DNA of 64,000 bases from Diphasiastrum complanatum (taxonomy: Eukaryota > Streptophyta > Lycopodiopsida > Lycopodiales > Lycopodiaceae), in NCBI GenBank assembly GCA_029204225.1, contig CM055095.1, forward strand, positions 25,216,503 through 25,280,502, written 5' to 3'. Shown here in pieces: positions 1 through 11,659 of the stretch. The position numbers and the translations under genes were made by a program. Every line of letters begins with the position of its first letter. The first letter of the stretch is position 1. The notes under the pieces are model-generated. The model was not told where the DNA came from. It ran no database searches and saw only the letters and a program-made list of their open reading frames with translations.

Positions 1-94
1 CCTTGTTTGTAGCTGGATTTTTTAGACACTTCTAAAAGCTTTCATTCATCTATCAAGAGAGTTGTAAATATATCAAGCTAAATTTGAGGAGGAG
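1..94 (+). mobile_element. 3' end of an LTR-retrotransposon internal region with polypurine tract
   Basis: The first 94 bases end in a purine run GAGGAGGAG (86-94) directly followed by TGTGAAGAATTG, the usual polypurine-tract/3'-LTR junction of a plus-strand LTR retrotransposon. The rest of that element lies left of the window. The clade cannot be judged from so short a piece. Confidence 0.5.
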
Positions 95-772
95 TGTGAA
101 GAATTGCCAAAAATTGGCAAATCTAGCTTGATCAAAAACCATGTAGAATAGTGTAAATTGTGTACACAAGTGGGTCCCACACATGTGAGGCCATGATGCC
201 ACATGGGAAACCCATCCTAATGTAGGTTAGGTCAAGTCAAAGAGAGTTGGTCATGTCTATTTGGTGGTCATCCCTACTTTATAGGACCTACACCTAAGTT
301 TAAGGTGAAAATTTGACCAACTAACTACCTATCAAGCATAATTCTAGGAAATAGACTAGGGTTTCATTTTAGGTCAAGGAGAGTGAGTTAACTTCCTTAT
401 TACATGCTGGAAATCCACCTAACTTCAAGAAGGAAGTCGAATTTGCTATGTATTCCCTCTCTCCATAGTGAGAAAAAAGAAAAATTTTGGAGCTCATTAG
501 CAATCTCAAGCTAGTTCACTATGTACATTGAGTTTTTGTGATCCAAATGAAACCAAATCAATTTCTACTTGTTTATCAGGTTGAAGGCCGTACTACAGCC
601 TGTAGTACACATGTGTGGGCTCGGATTTCAATGTTTATCAATGCTTTTGATTGTTAATGCTTGTTGTTTGTCAAATTGCCAATCTAGATCAACTTTTTTG
701 TGTCTAGTTTTTTGATAGATTGTTAAGCAAGCATCCAATCACTCTTGTGGATCTTTTGTAGATCCATTTATG
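95..772 (+). repeat. Partial LTR (plus orientation), related to the LTR at 3767-4912
   Basis: Begins with TG right after a polypurine tract. Two blocks match the reverse complement of 3767-4912: the start (AATTGGCAAA...CTTGATCAAA) and a distal block (CCAATCACTCTT...TTTGTAGATC). The match stops near 772, where a copia gag fragment on the other strand begins, so this LTR is truncated or was cut by a later rearrangement. The right end is approximate. Confidence 0.5.
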
Positions 773-775
773 GTC

Positions 776-1858
776 CTAAAGTACAGTACTTTCACATCCT
801 TTGCCTTCAACGTGTATGGTGTTTGAATCTCTGAGGTAGATGAATTGATCTCTACTATAAGCTACATACTCGGTAAACCATTCCTTGTGAGAGGTCATGT
901 GTTGGGTAGCACCGTTGTCCAGGTACCAGCTATCACAGTCTTCGTTGTTGTTGTTGTAAGCCATTAACAAATGTGTATCTTGCTCCTTGAATTCCACCGT
1001 GTTGGAGGAGTATGGCTGCTGTTGTTGTTGCTTCTTTGTCTCGTTGTAGATGCGGATGCGACACTCCTTAATGTCGTGATTGGCTCTATTGCAATATCTA
1101 CAAAAAAGCTTCTTGTGTGATCCACCATGCTCACCTTGAGTGTGAGGCTTCTGTTGTTGTTGCTGCACTTGATTCTTGCCCTTGGAATAGTCTTTCTTCT
1201 TGGTGTATAGAGCCATGGATTTGTCTTTGATAGATAGGCTACTAGTCTTTCTCCGCATTTCTTCTTGAAGAAGGTGACCTATCACCTTTTGAAGAGTGAG
1301 ATCGGGTTGTGTGGAGATCATCACCACAAAGTGTTCATATCACATTCTAAGAGAAGAAAGCAAGGTGATGAGGGCATCATCATCTTGAATAGAACATCCT
1401 ACAGCTGATAACTGATCCAATAAAGACTTGAATCTGTTGATGTGAGAAGTGGTGGCAATAGAATCAGACATTCTAAGAGTAAAGAACTTCATTCTAAGAT
1501 GTAATCTAGTGGTTACATCATGAGTCTCATAGAGATTTGATAACAAATCTAATGCATCCTTAGAGGTTTTGCATGTGGTAACATGGGATATTTGGGAGTC
1601 AGCCAGATTGAGTGTGATGCATGCTAAGGCCTTCTGATCTTTGATCTTCCATGCTTTTGCTTGATCACCATCTTTTGGTTTCAGATTAGCACCTTCTACT
1701 ATATCCCAAAGATCTCTATTTATCAACGTCATCCGGAGTTTTAACTTCCAGATGTAAAAGTTAGAACCATTGAACTTGTCAATGATTCTAGCTTGGTTGG
1801 ATGATGACGAAGAGTTACCTATGTGAGACATACTAACAGTAATACAAATAGGACACAC
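776..1858 (-). pseudogene. Ty1/copia gag and start of protease, broken
   Basis: Read from 1858 downward, the first frame (1858-1340) has the copia gag opening FNGSNFYIWKLKLRMTL and the UBN2-type gag fold with LHLRMKFFTLRM. The second part (1327-776), in a different frame after a break near 1330, holds polyglutamine stretches, a zinc knuckle CRYCNRANHDIKEC and the protease site WYLDNGATQHMT, in which the expected DSGA is DNGA. The fragment ends inside the protease/GAG-pre-integrase region near 776. It lies just downstream of a tRNA-Met primer site (1885-1896) and an LTR on the same strand, so it is the 5' end of a minus-strand copia element that lost everything after protease. Frame break and truncation make it non-functional. 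Confidence 0.85.
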
Positions 1859-1884
1859 TTAATATCACGGTTTCTATAAGCTAT

Positions 1885-1896
1885 GCTCTGATACCA
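1885..1896 (-). other. Primer-binding site, initiator tRNA-Met type
   Basis: On the minus strand the sequence TGGTATCAGAGC lies between the LTR end at 1900 and the gag start at 1858. It is the standard tRNA-iMet primer-binding site of plant copia elements and fixes the orientation of the element. Confidence 0.8.
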
Positions 1897-1899
1897 ATC

Positions 1900-2560
1900 T
1901 GATGGGACAAGGGAGATAGAAGAACGCGAATGGAGAAGAGAGCAGGAATATTGCAGAACAGCTCTCCCATTACAATCAGCTGCTAGATGCAATAACAATC
2001 TGATAGAGAGCTTATGCTAAGTATAATCACAGCTTAAAGTGTTCTAGTTGCCCAACAGGATCTTAAAAATTAATTCATACTCACAAGAATGAGAGTAGAG
2101 TCAACCGAAGAGATTAGAAATGGTTTGTGTGTGGTATATCTAAAAAATGAATTCAATGAGAAGTTTGGTTCTGAAATAGATGGAAAGAACAGTATGATAT
2201 CGCGAGTTCCTAGGCGTCAAAGACAGCCATCGTCTGATCAAAAGTTGAGGAGTCGTAGGCGTTCATGTTCTGATCAGAGTGAGTAAACAAGTGCGTTCAA
2301 ACATTGATAGAGTGCATTCAAATCACAATAAGCATTCGTCTATGCTATACACAGATAAAAAATGTATTGCTGCTATATTACACTGAAGCACAACAATGGC
2401 AGTTACAAAACAGAATGACGACGTAACTGGGAGGCTCAAATAATACGTCTTATGGATGGAGCGTCTCATGTAATCTGTGCTGGGATGATCTATTTATAGA
2501 TTGCATCCATGTATTAACTACAATAAATGATTGTCACCTAATTAGGTAAGTCGTTGTACT
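1900..2560 (-). repeat. 5' LTR of the minus-strand copia element (right end uncertain)
   Basis: The LTR boundary next to the primer site is TG at 1900-1901 (CA on the element strand). A minus-strand TATAAATA lies at 2491-2498, a plausible LTR promoter with a transcript start near 2460. I could not find a matching 3' LTR, so the outer end is a guess. Confidence 0.4.
2491..2498 (-). promoter_or_regulatory. TATA box of the copia LTR promoter
   Basis: The minus strand reads TCTATAAATAGATC here. Its position upstream of the primer site and gag on the same strand fits the U3/R boundary of the LTR. This is inferred from motif and context only. Confidence 0.4.
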
Positions 2561-2719
2561 TGGAAGTATATGGCTTTTGTGAAAACTATACATAGTGTAT
2601 ACTGTCAACCCGTAGGGAATGTTGACGTGGACGAGGGCATCACAAATTCTCTCACTTTGCATTTTAGGGGAAGTGGCTTTCTCTCACTTCGCAAATTTGG
2701 GAAGTGGCTGGGAACATCC

Positions 2720-2912
2720 CTCATTCAAAGTAGACGACCTTCGGCATTTTTCTCTCTCTTTGGGATTTTGCGAAAAAGGCAAAAAGACGAAGGTGTCTTT
2801 AAAACAGTTTAACTCATGAAAATAGATGACCTTTGGGAATTTTCTCTCTCTTTGCATTTTTTAGGAAAATGCAAAAAGCGGAAGGTGTTAAAAACAGTTG
2901 AACTTTTGAACT
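2720..2912 (+). repeat. Two imperfect tandem copies of a ~90-bp unit
   Basis: Copy one (about 2728-2818) and copy two (about 2819-2912) share GACCTT..GG..TTTTCTCTCTCTTTG, a G(C/A)-AAAA-GGCAAAAAG core, GAAGGTGT and AAAACAGTT(T/G)AAC. Both are followed by AAA- and TTTCGCGAAAC-rich sequence. No coding signal; origin unknown. Confidence 0.6.
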
Positions 2913-2937
2913 GCACAAGTTAAACTTTTGAGCTATT

Positions 2938-3105
2938 GCAAGTTTCACGAAACTATCGCAAATATTTTGCGAAATAGTTTAAACTGTTGGACTATGATAG
3001 TTTCGCGAAACTGTCGTGAAACAGTCACAAACATTTTGCAAAATAGTTTAGTTTCGCGAAACTATTGTAAACATAGTTCATTTCTGCAGATTGTCACGAA
3101 AGTAA
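2938..3105. repeat. Cluster of TTTCGCGAAA palindromes
   Basis: The perfect palindrome GTTTCGCGAAAC occurs near 2999 and 3051, with variants (GTTTCACGAAAC near 2941, GTCGTGAAAC near 3013, TTTTGCGAAAT near 2964) in about 165 bases. TTTCGCGAAA resembles E2F-type binding sites, but here it looks like internal repetition of a decayed element. Confidence 0.5.
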
Positions 3106-3407
3106 TGTATTTATGTAGACGTGTTCTAAATGCAAGTTTGCGGAAGTCCTTGAAGATGGCCAAGTCTTCAATGACTTCAAGTTATTAAAGTTAACATCTA
3201 AACTTGAAATTATGACAAGATTGGTTATCCTTTGTTGGAGATGAGCCGGAAGCCCGTTCTAGACGTTCTTCAAATAAATTGGTTGTCTAAGTTTGTGATT
3301 CCTGCAGGTATCAGATGAGCAGATGTAGAACCAAAGTTGGTTTCACCTGACCCTAGATCAATGATCAATAAACATGCACGAAGAATTATGAAATGAAAAT
3401 TAGTCAT

Positions 3408-3740
3408 TCACCAAGGAGACAACTGTGGGCTTAACTTCCAACAATCAAGCTCCTCCTTGATCTTGGCTACATCTATTCCAATAGAGTGGCTAGATGAATC
3501 ACCTTCAAACTTATGCATTCTAGTCTCATCAAAAATGACATCTCTAGAAATGACAAACTTTTGAGAAGAGTGAATGAAAATTTTGTAACCTTTGCTTGCA
3601 TTGCCATAGCTTGCCATGATCCCCTTCATGGATGATGGATCCTCCTTGGTCCTTGGTCCTTGGGCAAGTACTTGTCAAAAAGAAGAAAAATAGTAGAAAA
3701 ATGCAAACAACAAATCCACTCCTAGGACTTTTTAGCACCG
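3408..3740 (-). pseudogene. Ty1/copia pol scrap (integrase C-terminal/linker region)
   Basis: The minus-strand frame 3629-3408 contains GYKIFIHSSQKFVISRDVIFDE, the conserved copia segment between integrase and reverse transcriptase (usually SKGYRIYxPxxRKVxxSRDVxFDE). Sequence upstream is frame-shifted. It sits directly next to a primer-site-like sequence of a different LTR element (3743-3760), so two unrelated fragments are juxtaposed. Confidence 0.75.
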
Positions 3741-3742
3741 TC

Positions 3743-3760
3743 TCCCCGACAACGGTGCCA
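3743..3760 (-). other. Primer-binding-site-like sequence (TGGCACCGTTGTCGGGGA)
   Basis: The minus-strand sequence next to the LTR at 3767 resembles the TGGCGCCGTTGCCGGGGA primer site found in many plant Athila/Tat gypsy elements. A related sequence occurs at 5186-5204. Confidence 0.55.
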
Positions 3761-3766
3761 AAAAAA

Positions 3767-4912
3767 TGTTGGACCCTTTCTGTGCCTCCCTAATCAAATT
3801 GATCTAGAGGGCAAAGATGAGGTTTTATGGATCTATTCTGGGTGAGTAGTCATTTGTAGTATTGGGTTTCGATCCAATGGAGAGGGTAGAACATGATATA
3901 GGAATGGGGATCTAAGCCTACTAAGGGTGTCAATCTTAGTGTAAGATCTAAAAGTGGAATGGCTTGGATCTAGGGGTGAGATTCATCATCCTTTCCTTTT
4001 CTTTTTGGTGTTTTTTCGATATTAGTTTTCTCTTTTCTTGGTTGCTTTTGATTTATCTAGGCATTCTGGGCTCTAGATCTTCTCCAAATTTGATCTACAA
4101 ATGATCAATAAGAGTGATTGGTAGCTTGGGATCTTGATCTATATCAAGACTAGCATCCAATTCTAGCTTCTACTTGACAATTTCTATTAATCCAAGCAAG
4201 AACAATCAAATACAATGATCCAAAGGCTTCACATGTGTGAAGTAAAGCAGGTATACGGCCTGATAACAGCAAATATGTTTACTAAGAATATACAAAGCAT
4301 TCATCCACAAAAAAATTAGCTTAAGAGAGTGAAAACTCAAAGATTGCTCCCAAATCAATGTTTCTCAAGATTAGCCTCCAAATGGATCTCACATGGATGA
4401 TATACAAAATCTTCATAATCTCCCTCTAAGCCATATCCAACACGTGTGAGACAGCTCATAGTGCTTATCCATATCCACTTTGGCTAAGATTCCACTAATT
4501 TGCCACATCATCATTGGTGGCTAGTGTTGACCTTCTACATTCCTATAATCAAAGAGATAACTCGTACAATTTAGGAGATTTGACATTTGACCCAAATGAA
4601 ATCTATATACAATGGATTTGAACTTTATTCTTGACATTTCACACATGGGAGACCACTCCTACCCATGTGATATAGCATTTTCTACCACTAGAATGGTGCC
4701 AAGTGGCATAATACTACTAAACTAGTTTTTGGCCAATTTAACAACTAGTTTCCAAATTAAATGAGATGTACAACCTATATGATCTATCTAGATGACTTAG
4801 GCATAGATTTCACACGTGGGAATAAGCTCCACACATGTCTAATGATGATAGGTACAAGTCATTATGATATTTACAAGATTTGATCAAGTTAGCTTTTGCC
4901 AATTCTAACACT
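3767..4912 (-). repeat. Full-length LTR (~1.15 kb), minus orientation, Athila/Tat-like
   Basis: Bounded by TGTTGGACCC at 3767 and CCAATTCTAACA at 4912, i.e. TGTTAGAATTGG...GGGTCCAACA on the minus strand, a good inverted terminal match. The primer-site-like sequence lies 6 bases inside the element. It shares blocks with the plus-strand LTR at 95-772. No matching coding region of the same element is seen to its left, so it is effectively orphaned. Confidence 0.6.
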
Positions 4913-5185
4913 GTCCAAAGGAATATGGATTTTTTTTTTTTGCAGCCATTTTTTTAGTGCTCTTCTAGCTAGTTTGGCCAAAACTTCAGTTTTTTATTTT
5001 TGGAGTTTTTTCTTTGATCAATCGAAGGCAAGGCAAAAAAAAAAAAACAATCAAAACTAATGTCAATCTGTCGAAGTAACTATACAATGCAAAACTAAAC
5101 ACTATTATGCAAAAACCATGATGACTAAATGCAACTGACTACAAATTGTGATTAGAATGGTAAAACAAGTAGGTGAGAGTAAATA

Positions 5186-5204
5186 TTCCCCAACAACGAC
5201 ACCA
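5186..5204 (-). other. Second primer-binding-site-like sequence
   Basis: The minus strand reads TGGTGTCGTTGTTGGGGAA, a diverged version of the 3743-3760 motif, with a TGTTGTGGGC start of a possible LTR at 5209. Only the motif supports this. Confidence 0.35.
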
Positions 5205-5269
5205 GAATTGTTGTGGGCTAGGGTTTTGACACGTTGTGGTTGCATTCCCAAGGAAATCACACCTTTCTT

Positions 5270-6398
5270 TTAACTTGTATAGCATGTGCATTTGGTAGTT
5301 GAGCATTTACAAGATGGAAACTCATCAACATCGAATTCACAAAAGACTTGAAAGGGTTTGTACCATTCATGTTTCATGCGGAAAATAAGTCCAACCAAAA
5401 ACAATTTTCTCAAAAGCATAATCAATAGAACCAAATAATTGAAATAAAATCTTGGAATACAACAGTTTATCATTTATTCTCTCAAAACATCTAATGTAGT
5501 AACGTAAAAATGCAAAAAAATTCTTCCCTTTTGTCTTTCCCAACCACGAGCTGTATTCTTCCTGCGCATTGATGTTCATCTTTTTCATTGCTGCTTTGTC
5601 CAATATTGCCGCTATTAGAAAAGTATTTCCTCTTCTTGTTGCCGCTCCTTGACATAACTGAGTTCGGATTATTCAAATTGAAGGACCCTGATCTTTTGCG
5701 CATATTTTGGAAATATTTGTCTTGTAAAGTAGATAAACTGGACTTTTTCAAAAGATGTTCAATTTCATAGATGTTCTCGACATCACCAAGGTTTACTAAA
5801 ATTTTGGCAGTAGGGTCATTGGTGAGTTCTATGTCAGCATCAATCATGTATTGCCTAGTGTAAAAAAAGGCAAGGTGGGCTTTGAGAACATCTCTTGCAG
5901 GTTTGTGTAGTCAAAGAAAAAAGACATTCATTTGGTTCTGTAAGAAAGCACCAGGAAAGAATTTACCAAGGTTGTTCATCATAAACCATACGACATGGTC
6001 AAGCCAAATAATGGAGGAATTATTTTTGCATTTGTCATCGCATCTACATTTAAAGAAGGGCCTTTTTCAATTCCAGATCCTAGCTTGATGTAGGTTCATT
6101 CTATTAAAATCGTCTCAAAATGGCCTCTAGTTCTAGCCCAGATCTGTTCAGAAGGACATCTTCAAGGGTCAAATATGTTTATCTTAATCACTGTATAAAA
6201 GGCAATGGGAGTATCAAAAGCAGAATTTTTATGTAAAGCAGCTTGTTTGCAAGTATGGACTTCAACTTCAATCATATGGGCAAGAGTAATCCATAGTTCA
6301 ATAGGAATAGGTGCCAAAAAGTTAACAGAAGGGACACTCCATAATTGTAGGCAGTTTTGTAAGATTTAAACTCGATAGTTCGACTGGGAACCAAAGGC
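5270..6398 (-). pseudogene. Unrecognised broken reading frame, downstream part (interrupted by a copia element)
   Basis: The minus strand carries several frame-shifted but protein-like stretches: one just inside the copia insertion point at 6398, one at 5847-5491 (118 codons, with IELTNDPTAKILVNLGD) and one at 5603-5367. The frame entering at 6398 continues the one that ends at 11911 on the far side of the copia element, once a single copy of the target duplication is assumed. I do not recognise the product; a retroelement- or pararetrovirus-derived polyprotein is possible but unproven. At least three frame breaks make it non-functional. Confidence 0.5.
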
Positions 6399-6661
6399 TG
6401 TTAGAAATCAATGATAAACTTCATTGTTACTGTTTACGAGGTACATTAATGTTGACAGTTGTGACCAACTGTCATTAGCCATAGGCTAGTCTATTAGTGT
6501 ACTCATAGGTTTTCTCTCTCTATCAGGGGTTCAGGGTTTATTTGTACATTTTACATTATGTATGAGTTAATGTGATAGAGTGACAGTGTGTGTTCTTCTT
6601 CCGCCTTCTTGTGGTGATTGCTTATGGTGAATGCTTGGTGTTGCATATCTAATTCTTGACA
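6399..6661 (+). repeat. 5' LTR of the copia element
   Basis: 263 bp, TGTTAGAAATC...ATTCTTGACA. It is colinear with 11660-11910 except for scattered substitutions and a roughly 12-bp stretch (around GTGTTCTTCTTC) absent from the 3' copy. Confidence 0.92.
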
Positions 6662-6676
6662 TGGTATCAAAGCAGC
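6662..6676 (+). other. Primer-binding site (tRNA-Met)
   Basis: TGGTATCAAAGCAGC follows the 5' LTR immediately; plant copia elements use TGGTATCAGAGC, so there is one substitution. Confidence 0.85.
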
Positions 6677-7268
6677 AATAGTCATGCGTGCCTGATCAGT
6701 GGATACAGCTTGTCACAGGCTCTGCAACGAAGTGAGAAAGTCCTTCACGGGAGGTGAAAGCTTGGAGAGATATAAACGGCTGGAAGAAATCCTTCTTTGG
6801 TGTATTTTGCAGGTATGGAGCTCAGAATCATCAATGGGAAACGAAGACACAGTCTCGGAGGCATCAAAAAGGCCAGGGCAGCATCAAACAAGTTGAAAAT
6901 TTGTTGAGTGGGGAGATTTTTACAATACTTCCTAGTTGTTGTGAAAAGCACAGTCCCGGAGGCATCCAAAAGGCCAGAGCAACATTAGACAGATTGAAAA
7001 TATGTTGAGTGGGGGAGATTCTTACAATACTTCCTAGTTGTTGTGGAAAGTGCTATTTGTGTAAGAGTTTTGCCAAGAAATCTCTCATTTGTCTGTTTGG
7101 AGTACCACAAATCACACTAGATAGCGTCTAGTACTATCATTCAGAGTTAACGATCACACATTTCAAAATTTTTGCAAAGAGGAGGCGGCGTAGCCGCCAC
7201 GTCGAAGTGGAGAATCTAGATTATTCTCTTTGAAAGTTGTTATATTCTCTCTACTTTTCATCTTGTCC

Positions 7269-7512
7269 GTACCAATATCGGATTGACGCGCCAGAGGTAA
7301 AAAAAGCAGTCGTACATCCGCGCGTCATACCGATATCAGATATCAGTACCAATATTGGAGCAACGCGACAGAGGTAAAGAAAATCCAGAGCAGTCGCCAT
7401 CCGCACGTCATACCGATATTGCATATCTGTACCAATATCGGATCCACGCGCGTGAGCTAAAGAGAATCCCAAGTAGTCGTGCACCCGCATGTCGTACCGA
7501 TATCAGGTGTCC
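7269..7512 (+). repeat. Three tandem ~80-bp repeats in the copia leader
   Basis: Units start at 7269, 7346 and 7429 (77, 83 and about 84 bp). Each opens with GTACCAATAT(C/T)GGA, contains ACGCG and AGTCGT/GTCGCC, and closes with GTC(A/G)TACCGATAT. They lie between primer site and gag, the untranslated leader, and are unusually CpG-rich for this AT-rich region. Confidence 0.8.
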
Positions 7513-7602
7513 AACCAAAAATTTACAATTTTGTGGTGTGATAAATTTCGTGAACCAGACTCATCTATCCAGTAATGGTAACTCTAAGCGAGAGTGTCCT
7601 TA

Positions 7603-10600
7603 ATGAGTCAAGCAAATTGGAAGGTGGCAACAGCTATGCAGTTTGAAAATTCAAACCGAAGAACATTTTGATGGAAAAGGAGCTATGGGAGATCGTGACA
7701 GGTGAAGAGACAAGGTCAGTGATTGAAGAAGATCATCGGGCATTTGATAGAAGAAAAATGAAAAGCCTAGAATGTCATCAACTTATGAGTTAGAGATGCA
7801 ATTATTCCCTATATTTCAGATTCAAAAGGACCAAAAGAAACATGGGATACATTGAAGGCATTGTTTGAAACGACAAATACATCTCGAATACTGTTTCTGA
7901 AGATGAAGTTGCATACATTGCGGATGGATGATGGTGCAACTATTGCCGATCACATACTGAAGATCAAAAAGATTCGTGACCAATTAGCAGCAGTTGGAGA
8001 GCGAGTACAAGATCGTGAGATCGTGCAATTGACATTGAATAGTCTGAGTGAGTCACATCAGATGTTTCTGATGAGTATAGCCACAAGAGAAAATCTTCCA
8101 ACCTATGAAGAACTAGGTGGATTGCTTTTGCAAGAAGAGCAACGTCAAGAGAACTTGAATCATCGTAACAGGAGCTATGATCAAGCTCTTCTAGTTAGAG
8201 GACGAGGTGGAAGATTTGGCCGTGGAAGGTATCAATCGAGAGGAGGAAACTCAAGCCGGGGATTATCTCAACAATTTCATGAGCAAGTCAATGATAGTCC
8301 GAATCAAGGCAATTGGAATCAAGGTCAAGGTCAAAGACGCGGCTATTCAAGACAAAATAAACCTGGAAATTGTAGGTACTACAACAAACCTGGCCACTGG
8401 GAGCGTGAATGCTTCAAGAAACAGAAGGAGATGGAACAAAGAAAAGACAAATGGCAAGCGAGAAATTATGCTAATCAACATCGATTTGATGACTATCATT
8501 ATGAAGACAATTATACTGATCAACATCAATACAATGATGATATGAGGATTGGTGAGAGTTCAAAATTGTTCATTACAGCATTAATGACAAGTGATGAAGC
8601 CAAGGATACATGGTACATTGATAGTGGTGCATCCAAGCACATGACTTCAAGGAAAGAGTGGTTTTCAGAACTCAAGGAAATTGACAATGGTGATGAAGTT
8701 GGACAAGCTGATGGCAAATTGCTATCTGTTAAAGGAGTTGGAGTGGTACCGGTGAAGTTAGCCAGCGAGAAGATAAAGCAGATAATCAATGTGCAATATG
8801 TACCTGGCTTAGCTAACAATCTACTATCTGTTGGGACGATGGCTGATCAACAACTCAAGGTTGAGTTTGACAGTGACAAATGTCTTGTCAAAGACATCAA
8901 GAATCACTACAAAGTGATTGCTACAGGAGCTAGAGTCAACGAGAATCGACTCTACAAATTGAATGCGAGATCTTTTACTCAAGCTATGGTAAGCATTGTT
9001 GATAGTCAAAGTGATCTTTGGCATCAAAGGTTTGGTCATATCAGTGCTCAAAGCTTGCAAATTCTTAAAAGAGGTCATCTAGTTGTTGGATTGCCTGATA
9101 TCTCTTTTGAAGGAAAAATTTGTAAGGGTTGCATTTTATTATAAACAACATAAAGAGAGAGATTTCCCAAAGATGGAGCAAGAAGAGCCAATGGCATTCT
9201 TGATCTTGTTCATAGTGATCTGTGTGGACCAATACAAACTAGGTCCATTAGTGGTTGTTACTATTTCATCACATTCATTGATGACTATAGTAGACATATC
9301 TGGATTTATTTCATAAGCAAGAAATCTAATGCTTTTGCCAAGTTTAGAGAAATCAAGACTCTAGTTGAAAAACAAACAGGTTGTTATATAAGACCCTCAG
9401 ATCAGATGGTGGCGGTGAGTATTTTTCAACAGAGTTTTGCAAGGATCAGGGGATCAAGAGACAAACCACTACACCCTATTCACCACAACAGAACGGAGTT
9501 GCAGAACGGAAAAACAGATCCATTGTGGATATGGCTAGGGCAATGCTTAAGAGCAAGGGTTTGCCAAATACTTTCTGGGCAGAAGCATGCAACACAGCTA
9601 CTCATATCTTGAATCGGTGTCCTACGAAAATCGTGGAGGGTAAGACACACCTTACGAAGCTTTTACTGGAAAGAAGCCTAATGTTTCTCATTTACGAGTA
9701 TTTGGTTGTGATGCTTATGCTCATGTACCTGATGAAAAACAAAAGAAGATGGATGCAAAAGCTGTTAAGTGTATTTTCCTTGGATATGATGAAAGAGCCA
9801 AGGCATACAGGATGTATGACACAGATGCACAAAAGACCGTGATTTTCAGAGATGCTACTTTTGATGAGATGGGTCAAAATGACCAAATAAAATTGACAAT
9901 CGATCTCTTTGATGATAAAGCTAAAGTGCAAGTGAAGGAAGAAGTTGGTGTCGATATGAAAGAGCCAATGGAAAAAGACAGGGAAAATAATGAGATTCCT
10001 AGGAGAGTGCCTAAGTGAAAATTGTCAGTAACAAGTGATGCTAATAATGGAGATACTCCCGAATCAAGTGAGCAGGGAGAGCTTAGAAGATCAAGTAGAA
10101 ATCAAAAACCTCCTGCAAGATTAGAGAAAAATCTAGCCCTAATGGGTTCTATGCGCAAGGCTCAATAACTAAAAATTTTGATAAAGAAAAGGAGCACAAG
10201 GAGTGGTGTGAAGCTATGGAAACAGAAATGGAAGCTATAACGAAAAATAGGACGTGGAACTTGGTTGAGCTACCTGATGGTAAGACGCCTATCACTTGCA
10301 AATGGATATACAAGATCAAATATGGAGCTGATGGGCAACTCAACAAGTACAAAGCACGGTTGATTGCGAGAGGATTTGAGCAGCAGGAAGGTATTGATTT
10401 TGAGGAAATCTTCGCACCTGTAACTAAGATGGTAACTATACGTTCTATTATTGCTATTTCTGTTTTCTATGGTTGGAAGATCCAACAAATGGACGTTAAA
10501 TCTGCTTTTCTTAATGGAGTGCTAGATGAAGAGGTGTACTTAGTACAACCTCAAGGATTTGTTGAGCCAGGGAGAGAGCATCTCGTTTGTAAGCTCAACA

Positions 10601-11550
10601 AAGCCATCTATGGATTGAAGCAAGCACCACGGGCGTGGTACTCTTGCATTGATGAATACTTCAAGTGAAGGGGAATGGTAAAGAGTGATGCTGATCCTAA
10701 TCTTTACAGTCTAAGGCAAGACTCGGATATAGTGTTCATTGTGTTGTACATGGATGGAAGTAATGAGAGCTTAATTGATGAAATAAAATCAGATCTTTCC
10801 AATGCTTTTGACGTGAGTGTTCTAGAATTGATGCACTATTGTCTTGGCATCGAAGTATGGCAAAAGGAAGACATGGTCTTTCTTACACAAAGCAAATATG
10901 CACGAGATTTGCTTTATAAGTTCAATATGCAGGATTGTAAGCCTTTGAGTACACCTATGGATGTCAACATGAAGCTTACTGCATATGATGAATCTAAGAA
11001 AGTGGATGCTATTTGTATAGACAGCTGGTGGGTAGTTTGATTTATTTGGCACACACACAACCTGATATTTCTTATGATGTTAGTGTTGTTAGTCAATTTA
11101 TGCAAGATCCTAGTCAAGCACATTGGAAGTCTGCTAAACGTATTCTCAAATACATTCGAGGGACATTGAATTTTGGTTTGAAGTATGATCAGCCTGAAAT
11201 GCCAATGTTGGTAGGTTATATAGATGTCGATTGGGCAGGTAATATTGATGACAGAAGATCTACCAGTGGTCATACATTCAGTTATGGTGCAGCTGCAATT
11301 TCTTAAAGCAGCAGAAAGCAACCTACAGTAGCCTTATCATTTACGGAAGCTGAATATCGAGCACTCAGCAATGCTACACAAGAAGCGGTATGGTTACGAA
11401 GATTGCTTGTGGATTTAGGTCAATCAAAGTTGCATTCACCTTGCCAAAAATCCAGTTCTACATGCTCAAACCAAGCACATCGAAATACACTACCATTTTG
11501 TTCGAGAGAAAATTCTTGATGGAGCCATTGATCTTGTTTTTTTGTTTATC
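7603..11550 (+). pseudogene. Copia gag-pol, broken in many places
   Basis: The longest surviving frame, 7852-9144, covers most of gag (KMKLHTLRMDDG), a zinc knuckle CRYYNKPGHWEREC whose second cysteine is replaced by tyrosine, an intact protease site WYIDSGASKHM, and the GAG-pre-integrase block LWHQRFGHISAQS. Integrase core follows at about 9381-9842 (SPQQNGVAERKNR), RT at 10216-10668 (KWIYKIKYGADGQLNKYKAR, QMDVKSAFLNG) and 10675-11306, and RNase H at about 11310-11450 (SFTEAEYRALS). The RT active-site YVDD is replaced by a disrupted YMDGS segment at about 10746. Frame changes near 9144, 9340, 9750, 10018, 10668 and 11013, plus an in-frame stop near 10018, rule out a functional polyprotein. 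Start placement at 7603 is approximate because the N-terminal gag is frame-broken. Confidence 0.9.
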
Positions 11551-11650
11551 TAAAGATCAAATGACAGATATTTTTAATAAGTCATTAGGTAGATGTAAAT
11601 TTGAGAGGTTTCGTACTCTATCAGGAATAGAACAATATAATTTTATCATT

Positions 11651-11659
11651 GAGGGAGAG
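11651..11659 (+). other. Polypurine tract of the copia element
   Basis: GAGGGAGAG lies immediately before the 3' LTR, the expected plus-strand priming site. Confidence 0.8.

Noticed and set aside
2089-2286. 65-codon Arg/Ser-rich ORF as a small gene
   Set aside because: Lies inside the probable copia LTR and lacks independent support.
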